Under the pieces are notes generated by a model. It worked only from the letters and a program-made list of their open reading frames with translations. It did no database searches and was not told the DNA's origin. Shown here one piece after another: positions 11,332 through 22,257 of a stretch of 64,000 nucleotides of DNA. Made by a program: the position numbers and the translations under genes. The stretch covers positions 22,799,273-22,863,272 of the forward strand of contig NC_081541.1 of NCBI RefSeq assembly GCF_901000735.1, read 5' to 3'. How positions within the stretch are numbered: position 1 is the stretch's first letter; the number at the start of each line of letters is the position of its first letter. The DNA is from Corylus avellana. Lineage: Eukaryota > Streptophyta > Magnoliopsida > Fagales > Betulaceae.

Positions 11332-12077
11332 GGGACCTACGATCGAGCACACTTCTAGAGAGGTCTAAACGAGCGAGTGTAGCCTTGTGCTCATGCTCAC
11401 ACAAGGAGACTCGATCGCGGATGTGCGATCGAGTGCACACGGGTTACGATCGATCGCACCCGTGCGCTGGAGAACAGTTAGCTGCGGCCAAAATTCCCTT
11501 TCCTTCCATATTAGGGTATTCTAAGTGCCACTTGTAATAGGACTAAACCCTATGAATTTTCTAGGTTTACTAGGGGTTCTAGGAACCGAGAGTAGACACC
11601 CATGCCCTAGGCCTCATGTGTTTGTCGATTTTCACAAATTTGTTAAAGAACAACTTAGTAGACACCCATACTAAATCCTTTAAGAAAGAATGGAATTAGA
11701 GTAGACACTCATGCCTAATTCGTTGCTTAGGGAAATCAATAGGTTAAGGAGTAGACACCCATACCCTTAAGTTGCCAAACATTAAATATACCGGTATGAT
11801 TAGCTCATTGGCATATTGTTATCTTAATTAGTCTGATTAGTAGTGGATATCAAAACCCTAATCCTTTTTAGTTTTAGTTTTTCTTCATTTTTAATTCAAT
11901 CGTGACAATTGAATTTTTTCTGTTAATTAAATAGGAAATTACTTCAAAACATAATTTACCAATCCTCGTGGGAATGATTTCGTATTTGCCTGTTATACTA
12001 TCGTTTGATCTTGTACACTTGCGAGTAAAACATACCAAGTATTTGCCTATGAATTTAGGTGGGTATTTGGCATAACA
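11332..12077 (+). repeat. Truncated Athila-like LTR fragment, forward orientation
   Basis: It matches the 3' two thirds of the A/B/C LTR family: palindrome cluster (11338-11465), GTAGACACCC repeats (about 11590-11765) and the terminal CATAACA. The 5' third is missing. An internal deletion near 11580 removes the TATA region. It replaces the expected Tekay integrase. Confidence 0.8.
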
Positions 12078-12707
12078 ATCATCTTCATAATAAAATAAAA
12101 GGAAAAGAATAAACCCGAAAAATGCTTCCTTAAAGAACCGTCAATCCTTCTCCTAGAGCTTCCTTTGAAATTGTCTGTCTTTTTTCTAGAGGCCTAGAAG
12201 TCTATTTATAGGTTTAGAAAAACCCTAGAAGTCCTAGAAACCCTAGTAAACTCGTAAGTTTAAGTCCTACTTCAACTAGGACTAGGAAAACCTAGTTTGG
12301 GAAGGAAAAGGAGTGTTGCCGCATGTCTTTTTTTTTCTCCAGCGCACGAGTGCACTCGATTGCAGTGTTGGTGCGCTCGATCGCACACTTGCGAGCGATC
12401 TCTGGTGTTAGGCGCTCGATCAGATCGATCGATGCTTCTTCTTGTGTGTGCGAGAGCACACTACACTCGCTCCTTGGTTGGGGTGCTCGAGCGCACTACA
12501 CCTGAATGCTTGTGCTTGAACCAAAACTTCTAGCTGTTTCCCAATTGCTCTTTAAGCCCGAAACTTCTAGAAATGCTTCATTTTCTTCCATGACCTATAA
12601 AAAAACACAAAAAACACAAAAAGGAAATAAAATAGCACAAACTAACAAAACTAAGATTAACATATATAAATTAAGGGGCTAAAATATGAATATTTTAGCA
12701 CTTATCA
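12078..12707 (-). repeat. Truncated Athila-like LTR fragment, reverse orientation
   Basis: Read on the minus strand, this starts TGATAAGTGCTAAAATATTC and runs through U3, a palindrome cluster (12345-12500) and a TATA box (around 12200) to about the position where GTATACACC repeats would begin. It faces the forward fragment at 11332-12077, so the two are inverted relative to each other. ORFs at 12297-12533 are palindrome-cluster artefacts. Confidence 0.8.
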
Positions 12708-12710
12708 CAC

Positions 12711-13440
12711 TATGGAATTGGTCCTTCAACCACTCTCAGTTGTAAACAAGCCAAGTTGAACATTGCTGAAATATGACATCAACGTTTGGGACATTTGAAT
12801 TTCAAGGATCTCTTTAGGGCATCCAAGAATGAGTTGATCAGTGATTTGCCCAAGCTAGGCAAGCTTGAGAGGTATGTAGACCCTGTTAGTTGGGAAAACA
12901 AATCAAATCCTAACACAGAGCAACAAAGTCCATTCACATCAAATATTCTCTGGAGTTGCTTCACATGGATCTGATGGGCACCATGAGAAGTGAGAGTATC
13001 GGAGGGAAGAAATATATCATGTTGATTGTGGATGACTATTCTAGATTTACTTGGGTGATATTACTGAAGGACAAGTTTGAAGCATGTGATCAAGCCAAAA
13101 TTTTGTTCAGAAGGATCCAAAATGAAAAGGGATGTGCCATTCAATGGATAAGAAGTGACCATGGAAGGGAATTTGAGAACTCATGTTTTGAAAAACTCTG
13201 TGAAGAGACAGGCATAAAACATGAATTCTCCTCACCCATCACTCCTCAGTAGAATGGATTTGTTGGAAGGAAGAATAGAGTCATCTAAGATATGGCTCGA
13301 GCTATGTTACACAGGAAGAACCTTGCTCCCTATTCTGGGGAGAGGCTATCGATACCACCTGTCACATTATTAATAGAGTTTATCGAAGGCCCAGCCCTAA
13401 GAAGACACAGTATGAGATTTGGAAGGGGAAGAAACCAACA
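12711..13440 (+). pseudogene. Copia GAG-pre-integrase and integrase core, inactivated
   Basis: Fragments encode the RLGHLNFKDL pre-integrase motif and then the IN core. Catalytic residues include Asp in LLHMDLMG (near 12966) and Asp in SDHGREFEN (near 13158). In place of the third catalytic residue, the usual VERKNR is VGRKNR (codon 13265-13267), so the catalytic Glu is Gly. A TAG stop at 13250-13252 lies where a Gln is expected, and frame is lost after 13290. Integration activity cannot be made from this copy. Confidence 0.85.
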
Positions 13441-13806
13441 ATGAAATATTTCCAAAGTAAATGCTTCATATTTCATGATAGGAAAAATCTTGGTAAATTT
13501 GACACCAAGAGTGATGAAGGAATCTTTCTCGGATATTCTCATTCGAGTAGAGTATACCGGGTTTACAACAGTCAAACAAACACTGTCATGGAATCTATAA
13601 ATGTTGTGATTCATAATGAATCCTCTAATGTCAAGATTCAACCACTTGAAAGTGAAGTGAAGCCTATGGAAGTTGAAGAACCAGCTGTGGAGGAACTAGA
13701 AGAAATAGTGGAATTTGGTTCTCCAGAGTCAAATGATGAGCCCAATAGTCTTAAAGTTTTGTATAAAGATACTCCTTCACGTCTAATCTTGAATCATCCT
13801 AAGTAA
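13441..13806 (+). pseudogene. Copia integrase C-terminal region and IN-RT linker
   Basis: The reading frame covers the conserved GKFDTKSDEGIFLGYS segment after the IN core and an acidic linker that normally precedes RT. It is in a different frame from the core upstream and ends at a stop at 13804-13806. RT follows after 30 bp. Confidence 0.85.
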
Positions 13807-13836
13807 AATATTTTAGGAAAAATTGGAGAAGGAAAG

Positions 13837-14946
13837 ATGCTTCGGAACAGGGTCTTAAATCCAATTTCTCACATGTTTTATATGTCTCAATCCAAACCAA
13901 AGAAGGTTGAAGAAGCACAACAAGATGAAAGTTGGATTGAAGCTATGCACGAGCAGTTGAATCAATATACCAGAAATGATGTTTGGACCTTGGTACCTAG
14001 ACCTAATGACCAGAATGTCATAGGTACAAAATGGATCTTGAAGAACAAGTCTGATGAACATGGCATTGTGACACGAAATAAGGCTAGATTGGTTGCTCAG
14101 GGTTATACTCAAATTGAAGTGATAGACTTCGATGAGACATTTGCTCTAGTTGCTAGACTTGAGTCTATTCGGACTCTTCTTGGAATAGCGTGCAGTTTTT
14201 GTTTTAAATTGTATCAAATGGATGTTAAAAATGTCTTTCTAAATGGAATTCTACAAGAAGAAGTCTATGTGGAACAGCTTAAAGGGTTCAAGGATCCTCA
14301 TCACACTGATCATGTGTACAAGTTGAAGAAAGCCTTATACGGGTTGAAACAGGCGCCTAAGGCATGGTACGAGAGACTCATAGCTTATCTTGTCTCACAT
14401 GGGTTTACTTGCAGAACAGCTAACTCCACTCATTTCATTCGAAAGAAAGGAAAAGATATGTTGATTGCTCATATATATGTGGATGACATAGTGTTTGGAT
14501 CTACAGTTGACTCTCATTCTCACTCGTTTACTGAGGAAATCAAGAAAATGTTTGAAATGAGCAAGATTGGAGAGCTGTCATATTTCCTTGGTTTACAGGT
14601 TCAACAATCCGATATGGGAATGTTTGTTTCTCGGACCAAATATGCCAAGGAGCTTGTGAAAAAATTTGGTCTTGATGGAAAGAGTCACGTTCGGACTCCA
14701 ATGAGCATTAGTGTAAAACTTTCAGCAGATCTTGCCAAAAAAAGTGTTGATCATACACTCTACAAAAGTATGATTGGAAGTCTTCTGTATCTCACTACTA
14801 GCAGGCTTGACATCTCTTTCAGTGTTGGTGTGTGTGCTCGCTTTCAGCAAATCCCAAGGAATCTCATTTAACAACTGTTAAATGCATCATCAAATATGTG
14901 AATGGTACTGTAAATCATGGAATTTGGTATTCCAGGAATACCAATC
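13837..14946 (+). pseudogene. pol: Copia reverse transcriptase, nearly intact
   Basis: A 344-codon frame holds RT from WIEAMHEQLNQY through the primer-grip region. Motifs include GTKWILKNK, KARLVAQGYTQ, YQMDVKNVFLNG and the catalytic YVDDIVFG with both Asp present. The IDFDETFALVARLES segment differs by substitutions from the usual copia box. A frameshift at about 14840 ends this frame. Coding continues toward RNase H in another frame until the MITE at 14950. Confidence 0.9.
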
Positions 14947-14949
14947 TAA

Positions 14950-15357
14950 GAACATTCTCAGTAGCTTCCTCGCCATTTTCCCTACATTTAAGGATCCAAA
15001 CTACTTTTTACTTCCCTATGTCAAAATACACCCTAATAGCTTCCCTTAATCATTCTCTATATCATTAAAATATATATTTTTAATTATATTATATATATGA
15101 GAGGAGAGATGAGAGAGAATTGTGAGACATGAAAGGAGAGAGGAGAGAGTAGAGAAGAGAGACAATCTTTTTTATTATTATTTTAATAATCATAAGGATT
15201 GCAATAGTGGAACCCAAAACATTGGGTTCCATTGTAGCAATCCTAATGTTTAGGGTTCATTAGGGAGTTTGCTGTGGGATGTTTTTTGGGATTTTTTGGA
15301 CATATTCCCTAAACTTAGGGAACAGACTCCCTTATAGGGAGTCTGCTGGAAATGCTC
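14950..15357. mobile_element. Tourist/Harbinger-like MITE (408 bp) in Copia RNase H
   Basis: The 20 bp terminal inverted repeats are imperfect (GAACATTCTCAG left; GAGCATTTCCAG from the reverse complement of the right). The target duplication is TAA (14947-14949 and 15358-15360). Deleting the element plus one TAA restores continuous RNase H codons (N-T-N-L-N-L-A-G), which confirms the ends. There is no coding capacity. Confidence 0.9.
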
Positions 15358-15360
15358 TAA

Positions 15361-15839
15361 ACTTGGCAGGATATTTTGATGCTGACTGGGTAGGATGTGC
15401 TGATGACAGAAAGAGTACCTCAGGTGGATGCTTCTATGTGGGAACCAATCTAGTGGCTTGGTTGAGCAAGAAACAAAACTCTATATCTCTCTCCATTGCA
15501 TAAGCTAAATACATTGCTGCTGGAAATTGCTGCACACAGCTCCTATGGATGAAGAAGCTTCTGATAGATTATGGGCTTGATTAAGAGAAAATGGTGGTGT
15601 TTTGTGACAATCAGAGTGCTATTAATATTTCAAAGAATCCAGTTCAACACTCTCGTCTAAAACACATTGACATCAGGTATCACTTCATTCGTGATTTGGT
15701 TGAAACTAATGTTATTACTCTTGATCATGTGGCTACAGAACGTCAATTGGCAGATTTGTTCACTAAACCTCTAGATGTGTCTCGTTTTGAATTTCTGCGC
15801 TCTGCAATTGGTGTTTGCGAACTGCCTGAGAAAGCTTGA
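15361..15839 (+). pseudogene. Copia RNase H, two nonsense mutations
   Basis: The sequence encodes YFDADWVGCADDRKSTSG, the Copia RNase H start, then the FCDNQSAINISKNP and LADLFTKPLD motifs near the C-terminus. Stops interrupt the frame at 15501-15503 and near 15582. The end of homology at 15838 matches the usual end of Copia pol. No envelope-like ORF follows. Confidence 0.9.
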
Positions 15840-17433
15840 ATGAGATCCAAGGAAGGTCTTTGGTGAATGGTGTACATATTTTTTTTTGCAGTTTGCTTAT
15901 CATCTTGTTGTTTATTGGGATTCTCTATTGTTGCCTTTGTCTAAAATGGGAAACTTGTTGTATTCTTGTTTAAATGTATTCTCCATGCTCACAAGGTAGA
16001 ATCTTTGATTGGAGTGTAAGGACAGAAGAAGTCGTATTTCCTTGTCTGATGTAACCAGAGTGGCTCATCTCTTGTTTTCTTTACTCTAACCTGGTTGTGA
16101 GAGCAAGTTTACCTTGACTCGATTCTTTTTAAAGCATGTTTAGTGTAACCTCTTATGTCTAAGAATGAGAATGTGGGACTTGTTTTATGGACTCTATTTA
16201 TCCTTCAAATATACTTTTGTGTGGGACTTGTCTAACAAATATACATTGTGAGAGAATGTGGGACTTGTCTAACAAATTTACCCCACAAGTTTCACTTGTT
16301 TGTAAAAGTGTTCATGGCATCACCTCTCTCAATGACAAGTTTGTTTTTGATCAAAGATCAATGCTCATAATGAGTCCTAATGATGACATGCTTTCTTATC
16401 CTTATAGAAAAAGCCGGTGTCTTTGCATTATGGAAAAAGGTGAAACACTCAATGGATTGTGATTTCTTAATAACTCTTGGACAATTGAGAAGGTATGGGT
16501 GTGTGACCTTCTATTGACCAATAAGGGTTTGACTTTTTTGAAAACCAACTTTTCTTTGAAGATATATCTTTGTCCTGAGATTTTTTTCATTGTCCTATTT
16601 CTAAGAACCTCGTTTTTTTTTGTTACATTGAACATGTATTATCTTCATATGCTGGTTCAGGTGAACTTGCTTTAACTATGGAAACGAGTGGGCTTCAAGT
16701 CAGAATCACCTCTGTGTTGTTCAGACAATGTTATGTTGTCTCTCCTTGCATCTTCTCTACGGTTGTGGCTTGTGATTTTCTTGTGAGAATATGTTTATTC
16801 TTGAATATGCCTTGTTAGATATCCCTTTGTCCCTTATGAAAAAAAAGGAGAGTTGTTATGAAAGGGTTTTATTGTGGCGGGTTGCTTTGTCTTGCTCTTG
16901 AGTTTCTTGTAGATATCTTCTTCCGCAGTAATGTTGTTTTATATAAGATGCAGTAATGTTTCTTGTGTGACATGTTTCAGATTATGCTTTCTTACTCCTT
17001 GTTCTTGAGTATGGCTTGAGAGAATTCTTTTTGGGTGAAGTCCCTTGCTCTCATTGTGAAATAGTGCTACAATGGTCATTGGTGAACTATGGCTGGTTGC
17101 TTTGTCTTGCTCTTGAGTTTCTTGTAGATATCTTCTTCCATGTTTTGAGTAAGATGCAGTAATGTTGTTTTGAATAAGATGCAGTAATGTTTCTTGTGTG
17201 ACATGTTTCAGATTATGCTTTTTTAACTCCTTGTTCTTGAGTATGGCTTGAGAGAATTCTTTTCTTACTCTTTGTGAAATAGTGCTACAATGGTCATTGG
17301 TGAAGTGTTCCATGACCTAGCATTTTGGTTTGGTGAGTTTGCTTTGGTTGTCCTTATGGTTTGTTGGTTTTTGTGGCTTTGTTCCTTGTAAAAGTTTTAA
17401 ACCTTTATTTTAGGATTTTGTCATTGAATGGCC
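15840..17433 (+). other. Copia 3' non-coding region with tandem duplication
   Basis: This is about 1.6 kb between pol and PPT with no supported ORF. Positions near 16150-16275 repeat a GTGGGACTTGTCTAAC unit. About 16883-17093 and 17094-17310 are two diverged copies of an about 210 bp unit. The minus-strand ORF at 16939-17313 is a shadow of that repeat. Confidence 0.8.
16883..17310. repeat. Two-copy tandem repeat, about 210 bp unit
   Basis: Both copies begin at TTGCTTTGTCTTGCTCTTGA and share long identical stretches around TGACATGTTTCAGATTATGC. The second has small insertions and a deletion relative to the first. Confidence 0.85.
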
Positions 17434-17444
17434 AAAGGGGGAGA
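17434..17444 (+). other. Copia polypurine tract
   Basis: AAAGGGGGAGA lies one base before the LTR start TGTTAGGTTT. It matches the usual SIRE-lineage PPT form. Confidence 0.85.
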
Positions 17445-17584
17445 TTGTTAGGTTTTAGATTGGCCTAATTCAATGACTGTTCTTGGAATGCCTATGTGTT
17501 TAAAACTTTGAGTGTTTGTGTGTAAAAACTTAAGGGTTGTTTGAGGGGTAGTCTGTGTTGTTTTTAGGGTCTTCAAAGGAGTTC

Positions 17585-17990
17585 CCTGATTTTCCATCAA
17601 AACCCCAGTCAGAACGGGATATGCAATGGGACTGAGTGAAGAGCTTTCTAGTCTCCCGTCAGGAGTGCTGTCAGAATGGGACATGCAATGGGACTAAAGA
17701 TGGACTTCCTAGGTTTTGTCAGAAACTGGGTCAAGACAAGGATGAGATGGGAGCAAAAGTTGAACTCCCTAATTTCCCATCAGGAAGCTTGTTAGAACGG
17801 GACAAGTGACGAGAGCAAAATATAAACCTCCATTTTCTTGTCAGGAAGCTCGTCAGAACGGGAAAAGTGACGAGAGCAAAATTGAAACCTCTGTTTTCTC
17901 GTCAGGAATCCAGTCAGGATGGGGCACGTAACGGGACCAAAGTTGGATTCCTTGATTTCCCATGAGCTGGTGCATTAAGACCGGACATGT
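17585..17990. repeat. U3 tandem repeats of the Copia LTR
   Basis: Roughly six degenerate 60-70 bp units each pair a GTCAGGAA-type half with a CAGAACGGGA-type half. Repeated U3 modules of this kind often act as enhancers in plant LTR promoters; here that is inference. Confidence 0.7.
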
Positions 17991-18128
17991 GACGATGAGG
18001 AGACATTTGTTCTTCCCGTTATAATGGAACTGCTTTCTCGTTAAGACGTGAAATTCTCAAATCAACGAATTTGTTCTTTTCGTCATAACGGGAAAGTGTC
18101 CCATTAAGACGTGACAAAATGGATCTCC

Positions 18129-18136
18129 TATAAATA
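18129..18136 (+). promoter_or_regulatory. TATA box of Copia LTR
   Basis: TATAAATA stands alone in the proper place downstream of the U3 repeats. The insertion at 18153 separates it from most of R/U5. Confidence 0.7.
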
Positions 18137-18152
18137 GTTTTCCTGTCACTGT

Positions 18153-20643
18153 TGTAATACCCCAAAAATAAATTAGGGTTAAGTACACTCTAATTAAGGT
18201 GCTAGGGATTGGTTCCCATTTGGTAAAGTGTAAGACCTTGGACTCTTTAAGAATTTACTATTGCACCAAACTTTCAATAGAGGTATCAATGCCTATAGTA
18301 CTGAAGAATCAGCTTATAGATGGTAACCAATGAGTATGGGATCAATTACGATTTGAAGGTTAAGGAATAATTCCTAAATGACGAGAAAGCATTGGGAAAA
18401 ACATCTTAAGAGGGAATCTTGGATTTTCGAATCCCAAGAATGCACTCAAAAATATTGTGATGCATACCATGACGTTCGTCTCAAAAAGAGCTTTCCGAAA
18501 TGGGGTCACATGCGCAATTCTGAGACACATAGCAAAAGTTATGCCCGTTTTAGCACTGCTGATGAGTCGACTGTAGAGCCAAGCGCACGTTTTGGCCAAG
18601 CGCTCACTAACCAACAGTACAGACACGCTTCTCAAAGCATAAAAAAGGTACAGACAAGCATAAGTCTAACAGTACACCGAGCACTTGGTCGGGGACCACT
18701 CGAGCGCTCATTGACCACTTGTTGGACTCTGGATAAGGACCAAACGCCTGACAAAAGCTGTGACCCATACCCGAGCTCTCGACCCTATGTACCGAGGCTC
18801 GTTCCCTTTAAGAACTTTTCCTACGATGCCTCCAAAACATTTTTTGGCCTGTTGTGAATAATACATGAGCGCTTGATCCTTTCCTGATACTTTCCATTTT
18901 GCCCTCAACCTCTTCCCTATAAAATCCCCCCACCCCATTCGAGTTTTCTCATCTCTGGAGCTTGGGGAAACTCTGCTAAATTAGTTTTGTGAGTGTGGTG
19001 AGATTTTGTGTGCTTTTGGTGGAGAAGGAGGAGTCTTCTTGAAGGACTTGCTTGTGAGGTAATCTATACCTTTTCATTGAGTTTTTTTCAAGTTACTTCC
19101 TGTTTTAGTGGCTTAATGCTAATACCTAGGAGTTGTAGGCTTTGATCTTGTTTATTCATTCTTTTTCCATTAGGCTTAATCTTGTTATTGGGAGACCCTG
19201 TTTTGCTTAGAATAGTGTTAGAAAACTGTTCCATAGCATAAGAGACCGTTGGAAGGCTCAGGAGCATGTTGGACCAAATGAGGTTCCACCTGAACCTCTC
19301 TGGCCGAACACTCACCCTAAGAGCCGAGCGCTCACCCAGAGACATTCCAAGGAAAGCCATCTTGGCCCGATGCTCCACGACCCCTATTTTATGTTCTAGG
19401 TTCATTTTAGCTTGGGTTTAGAACTAATGATAAGTCTTTTCTCAGTATTCGAGATTATGGAGTCTCAAAGGGATTTTATGGAGGTGCCTTACAACTCGGG
19501 TGAGTACAAACTCACATGGATGCTTGTTGTTACTTTTCCCGCAATGCACACGATTATTTTATATATATGAAACATGCATATTTACAACTCTCATGAAATA
19601 CATTTAAGAACTACTGTGAACTCTCTTTTGTGAAAACGTATGCTGCTTAACAAGATAATGGAACAATGAGACGTTTAAAAAATATACGTAAAATACAAAT
19701 AAAATTAATTGCATCGTATGACATGGCACACTAGTATATGTAGGATAATGGCCATGGGCTTACTATATATGTTAACTTTATGGTTAAATCTTTGTGTGTG
19801 TGTGTGTTGGATCCAATGGTTTTCATAACCAACGCAGCCATTCCCTAATGGTTGGTCACTACAGGACGTATATCATTAGTAGTGTGGGCCACCCGAGGTC
19901 AGACTCGGTCATGTCATTAGTGTTATGGATGGCAGCGTACAATATTCGGGGCACCGGTATTGTATCATAGGTCTCTCAGGACAATACTAACCCTGCTGAG
20001 AAAAGGTAATATTTCAAGTAAACCATATTGTTGAACTATGACATGATTCTCATATTACAGCATATATTATATCTATATTGCATACATAATAAACTGTCAA
20101 CTCATAATGCTACATGTGCTTTATAAACAATTGAGTTCACCTTTTAATGATAGGTACATCATGTGTGTTTATGCTTAGTAAGTCGTCGAACTTATCCTTG
20201 TATTATTTCCCCTTTTTCTCCATACGCACAACTATGCTGTTATAGATAGTTTGGCAGAAGAAGGATACCACGAAGCATCTGGTTATTGTGGAGGATTTGA
20301 TCCGGGAGATGCTTGAGGACTTATTGCAAGCTTAGGCGGGTACTAATGGTAACTGGTACTTTTAGTTATGCTATAGACTTAAGAACTTTAATGCATGCTT
20401 CCATATTAAGGTATAACATAAATCCCTTGTAATGATGATATTTGTAGTATTTCAGCTGTTGTGATGAAACATGATAGATGCTCTGATTGTAATGATTAAT
20501 GTTTATAGAATTTTGATATTTCCTCTACTTAGTACCCCCTCTTTTCGAGGATTATAGATCCCTGAGTCTTGTTCTTCACGAAATAAGGCTAGGAGACAAA
20601 CCATGGAATTAGTTACCAGCTAATTAATTTGAGGGGCATTGCA
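18153..20643 (+). repeat. Tekay-type solo LTR (2.49 kb)
   Basis: It starts TGTAATACCCC and ends GGGCATTGCA, as Tekay/Del LTRs do. Its second half aligns with the LTR at 1-2423. The flanks ACTGT (18148-18152) and ACTAT (20644-20648) could be a target duplication with one mutation. No internal sequence follows, so it is a solo LTR within the Copia LTR. Frames at 18378-18857 and 19088-19405 lie in the LTR and are not supported. U3 has several GAGCGCT/AGCGCAC motifs (18570-18720). Confidence 0.8.
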
Positions 20644-20648
20644 ACTAT

Positions 20649-20885
20649 TCACTGTTGACTATGCAAATTTATTTTGTTGAGCTCTCTCTTCACTAAAGTC
20701 TCTTTTTCTCCACTAGCATTGGGTTCTGGTGGTATCGATATTCAAGAGGGGACGTGATATAGCTTGAAGCTACCTTTTCTCCTGTTTGGCGTCTTAGCCT
20801 TTGGCGTGTTGACTTGCTCAATTGATGATGTTAAAGATGGTGTCTTTGATTGGTGTTTGTTGAAGAAAGTATACCTAAGGGTCGG
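20649..20885 (+). repeat. Probable distal part of the Copia 3' LTR
   Basis: The sequence after the solo LTR begins CACTGTTGACTATG and so continues the TCACTG found just before it. It has no similarity to the Tekay LTR. I read it as R/U5 of the Copia LTR. It ends where element G starts at 20886. Confidence 0.5.
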
Positions 20886-21442
20886 TGATAAGCGTCGAAT
20901 GAAGCACATTCAAACCCCTTAACTTGCATATGTTAATTCCTTAGCGTTGTTGATTTTGTTTTGTTTTTGTGTTTCAAGGTTTTATATGAATGATGGAAGA
21001 AATACCATTTAGTTTAGGCTTAAAACGTACTTTGAGAAGCATTAGCAGCAAATTTGGATCAAACAATGATTCGCACCTGACGAGTCCTACTAAAAAAGCC
21101 ATATATAGAGTTTTAGAAGTGTGATTGGAGAAAGCTTTGAGGCTTGGAAAGCTAACTCAAAGATCTACAAAGTCATGTTTCACAGGAGTTGGCTAATGTC
21201 AATGTTTACTAGGTCAAAAGAGCCTCCGTTCGAAATTCATCCGAACGGTTAAGTTCCCGTCAAAACAGGATAGGTCTCTGTCCGAACGGAGGTGCGCTCA
21301 AGCGCAATCGAGAGCACCAGAAGTGGGCTCGAGTGCACTCGGGTTTTCAAGGCACGCATGGACTCCAAATCGACATAGTAAAGGGTTTTCCATCTCCTAC
21401 TTGGACTAGGAGACTGACCTAAGATTTTCCTAGGGTTTCTAG
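20886..21442 (+). repeat. 5' LTR of element G, first part
   Basis: It begins TGATAAGCGTCG, related to the TGATAAGTGC starts of B, E and S1-S3. It contains a small palindrome cluster with GCGCTCAAGCGC and CTCGAGTGCAC forms (21285-21340). It ends in CTAGGGTTTCTAG, continued at 55581 by the TATA-containing part. Solo LTR F interrupts it. Confidence 0.75.
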
Positions 21443-22257
21443 TGTAGTGCCCCATCTTTTAAAACCCTCATTTAAAGATATTACTTTGAACGTAAAGATT
21501 TTTTTTAATATTCGTATTAGGTAAGAATAGTTATTCTTGATGAATATATAAGTTTATATGAATATTTTAAGTATGAATATTGATTTGAGATTAATATATC
21601 ATAAATCTTGATTTTTATGAGAGATTACTTTCAGATGATTTTATTGGGTGATTTAAGAGGTATGATGATTTTAATTAGGCTAACAGAATGTTATAGTATC
21701 AATTTAGATGAGGATTTTTACAATGGAGGATTTATTAGTAGAGAGAATTAGATGGATTATTTTAAGTGTGATGGATCCGTTTTGGGAAAAGTTGCACTCA
21801 AACCATTTCCAATTTTTCTCCTTTTTCCCATTTTTTTAAGATTTGCCGACACATTCTTCCCCTTCCTTTTATTCTTGTTTTTATTATTTGATTTTATCGT
21901 TAATTCCTTCAATCACGCAATTTTCTCCTTTACCATTTTTCTTTTCTTTTCTTTTTACTCTTCCGTTTTTACCCCTTGCCCTATCACTTCTCACTTTTAA
22001 CTTCTTTTTCTCAATTTTCCTCATAGCCGCCCATCCCCCTTTTCCCTCTTCTTTCTCCTTCTTTTCCTACCTTGCTTTTCTTTCTCTTGAATAAACAAAG
22101 AGTGGAACGGAGAAATTGAGGAGAGGGAGAGAGAGAGAGAGACAGCGATCAACGCAGAGATTTAGAACGAGTTGTGAGAGAGAGAGAGAAGGGCGGAGAG
22201 TGAGAGATTGAGAGGGATTCTGAGAGAGAGACAACAAAGGACGACAAGAGAGGGCAT

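Larger units (their letters stand above)
17446..18152 (+). repeat. 3' LTR of the Copia element, first part
   Basis: It begins TGTTAGGTTT after the PPT. U3 contains about six imperfect 60-70 bp repeats (17585-17990) sharing TCAGGAAGC, TCAGAACGGG and GGGA(C/A)(A/C)AGTGACG motifs. A TATA box lies at 18129-18136. The LTR is broken 16 bp after the TATA box by the Tekay-type LTR at 18153. It probably resumes at 20649. Confidence 0.8.
12708..20885 (+). mobile_element. 5'-truncated SIRE-type Copia retrotransposon
   Basis: The element lacks its 5' LTR, PBS and gag. It keeps GAG-pre-integrase, IN, RT, RNase H, a long 3' non-coding region, PPT and a 3' LTR. It is interrupted by a MITE (14950-15357) and by a Tekay-type solo LTR (18153-20643). 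Gene order IN-RT-RNase H identifies Ty1/Copia. The long 3' region and AAAGGGGGAGA tract suggest the SIRE/Maximus lineage. The right boundary at 20885 is set by the next element, so the true LTR end is uncertain. Confidence 0.85.

Noticed and set aside
16939..17313. 124 aa minus-strand ORF with an internal repeat
   Set aside because: Shadow of the Copia 3' tandem duplication, with no family resemblance.
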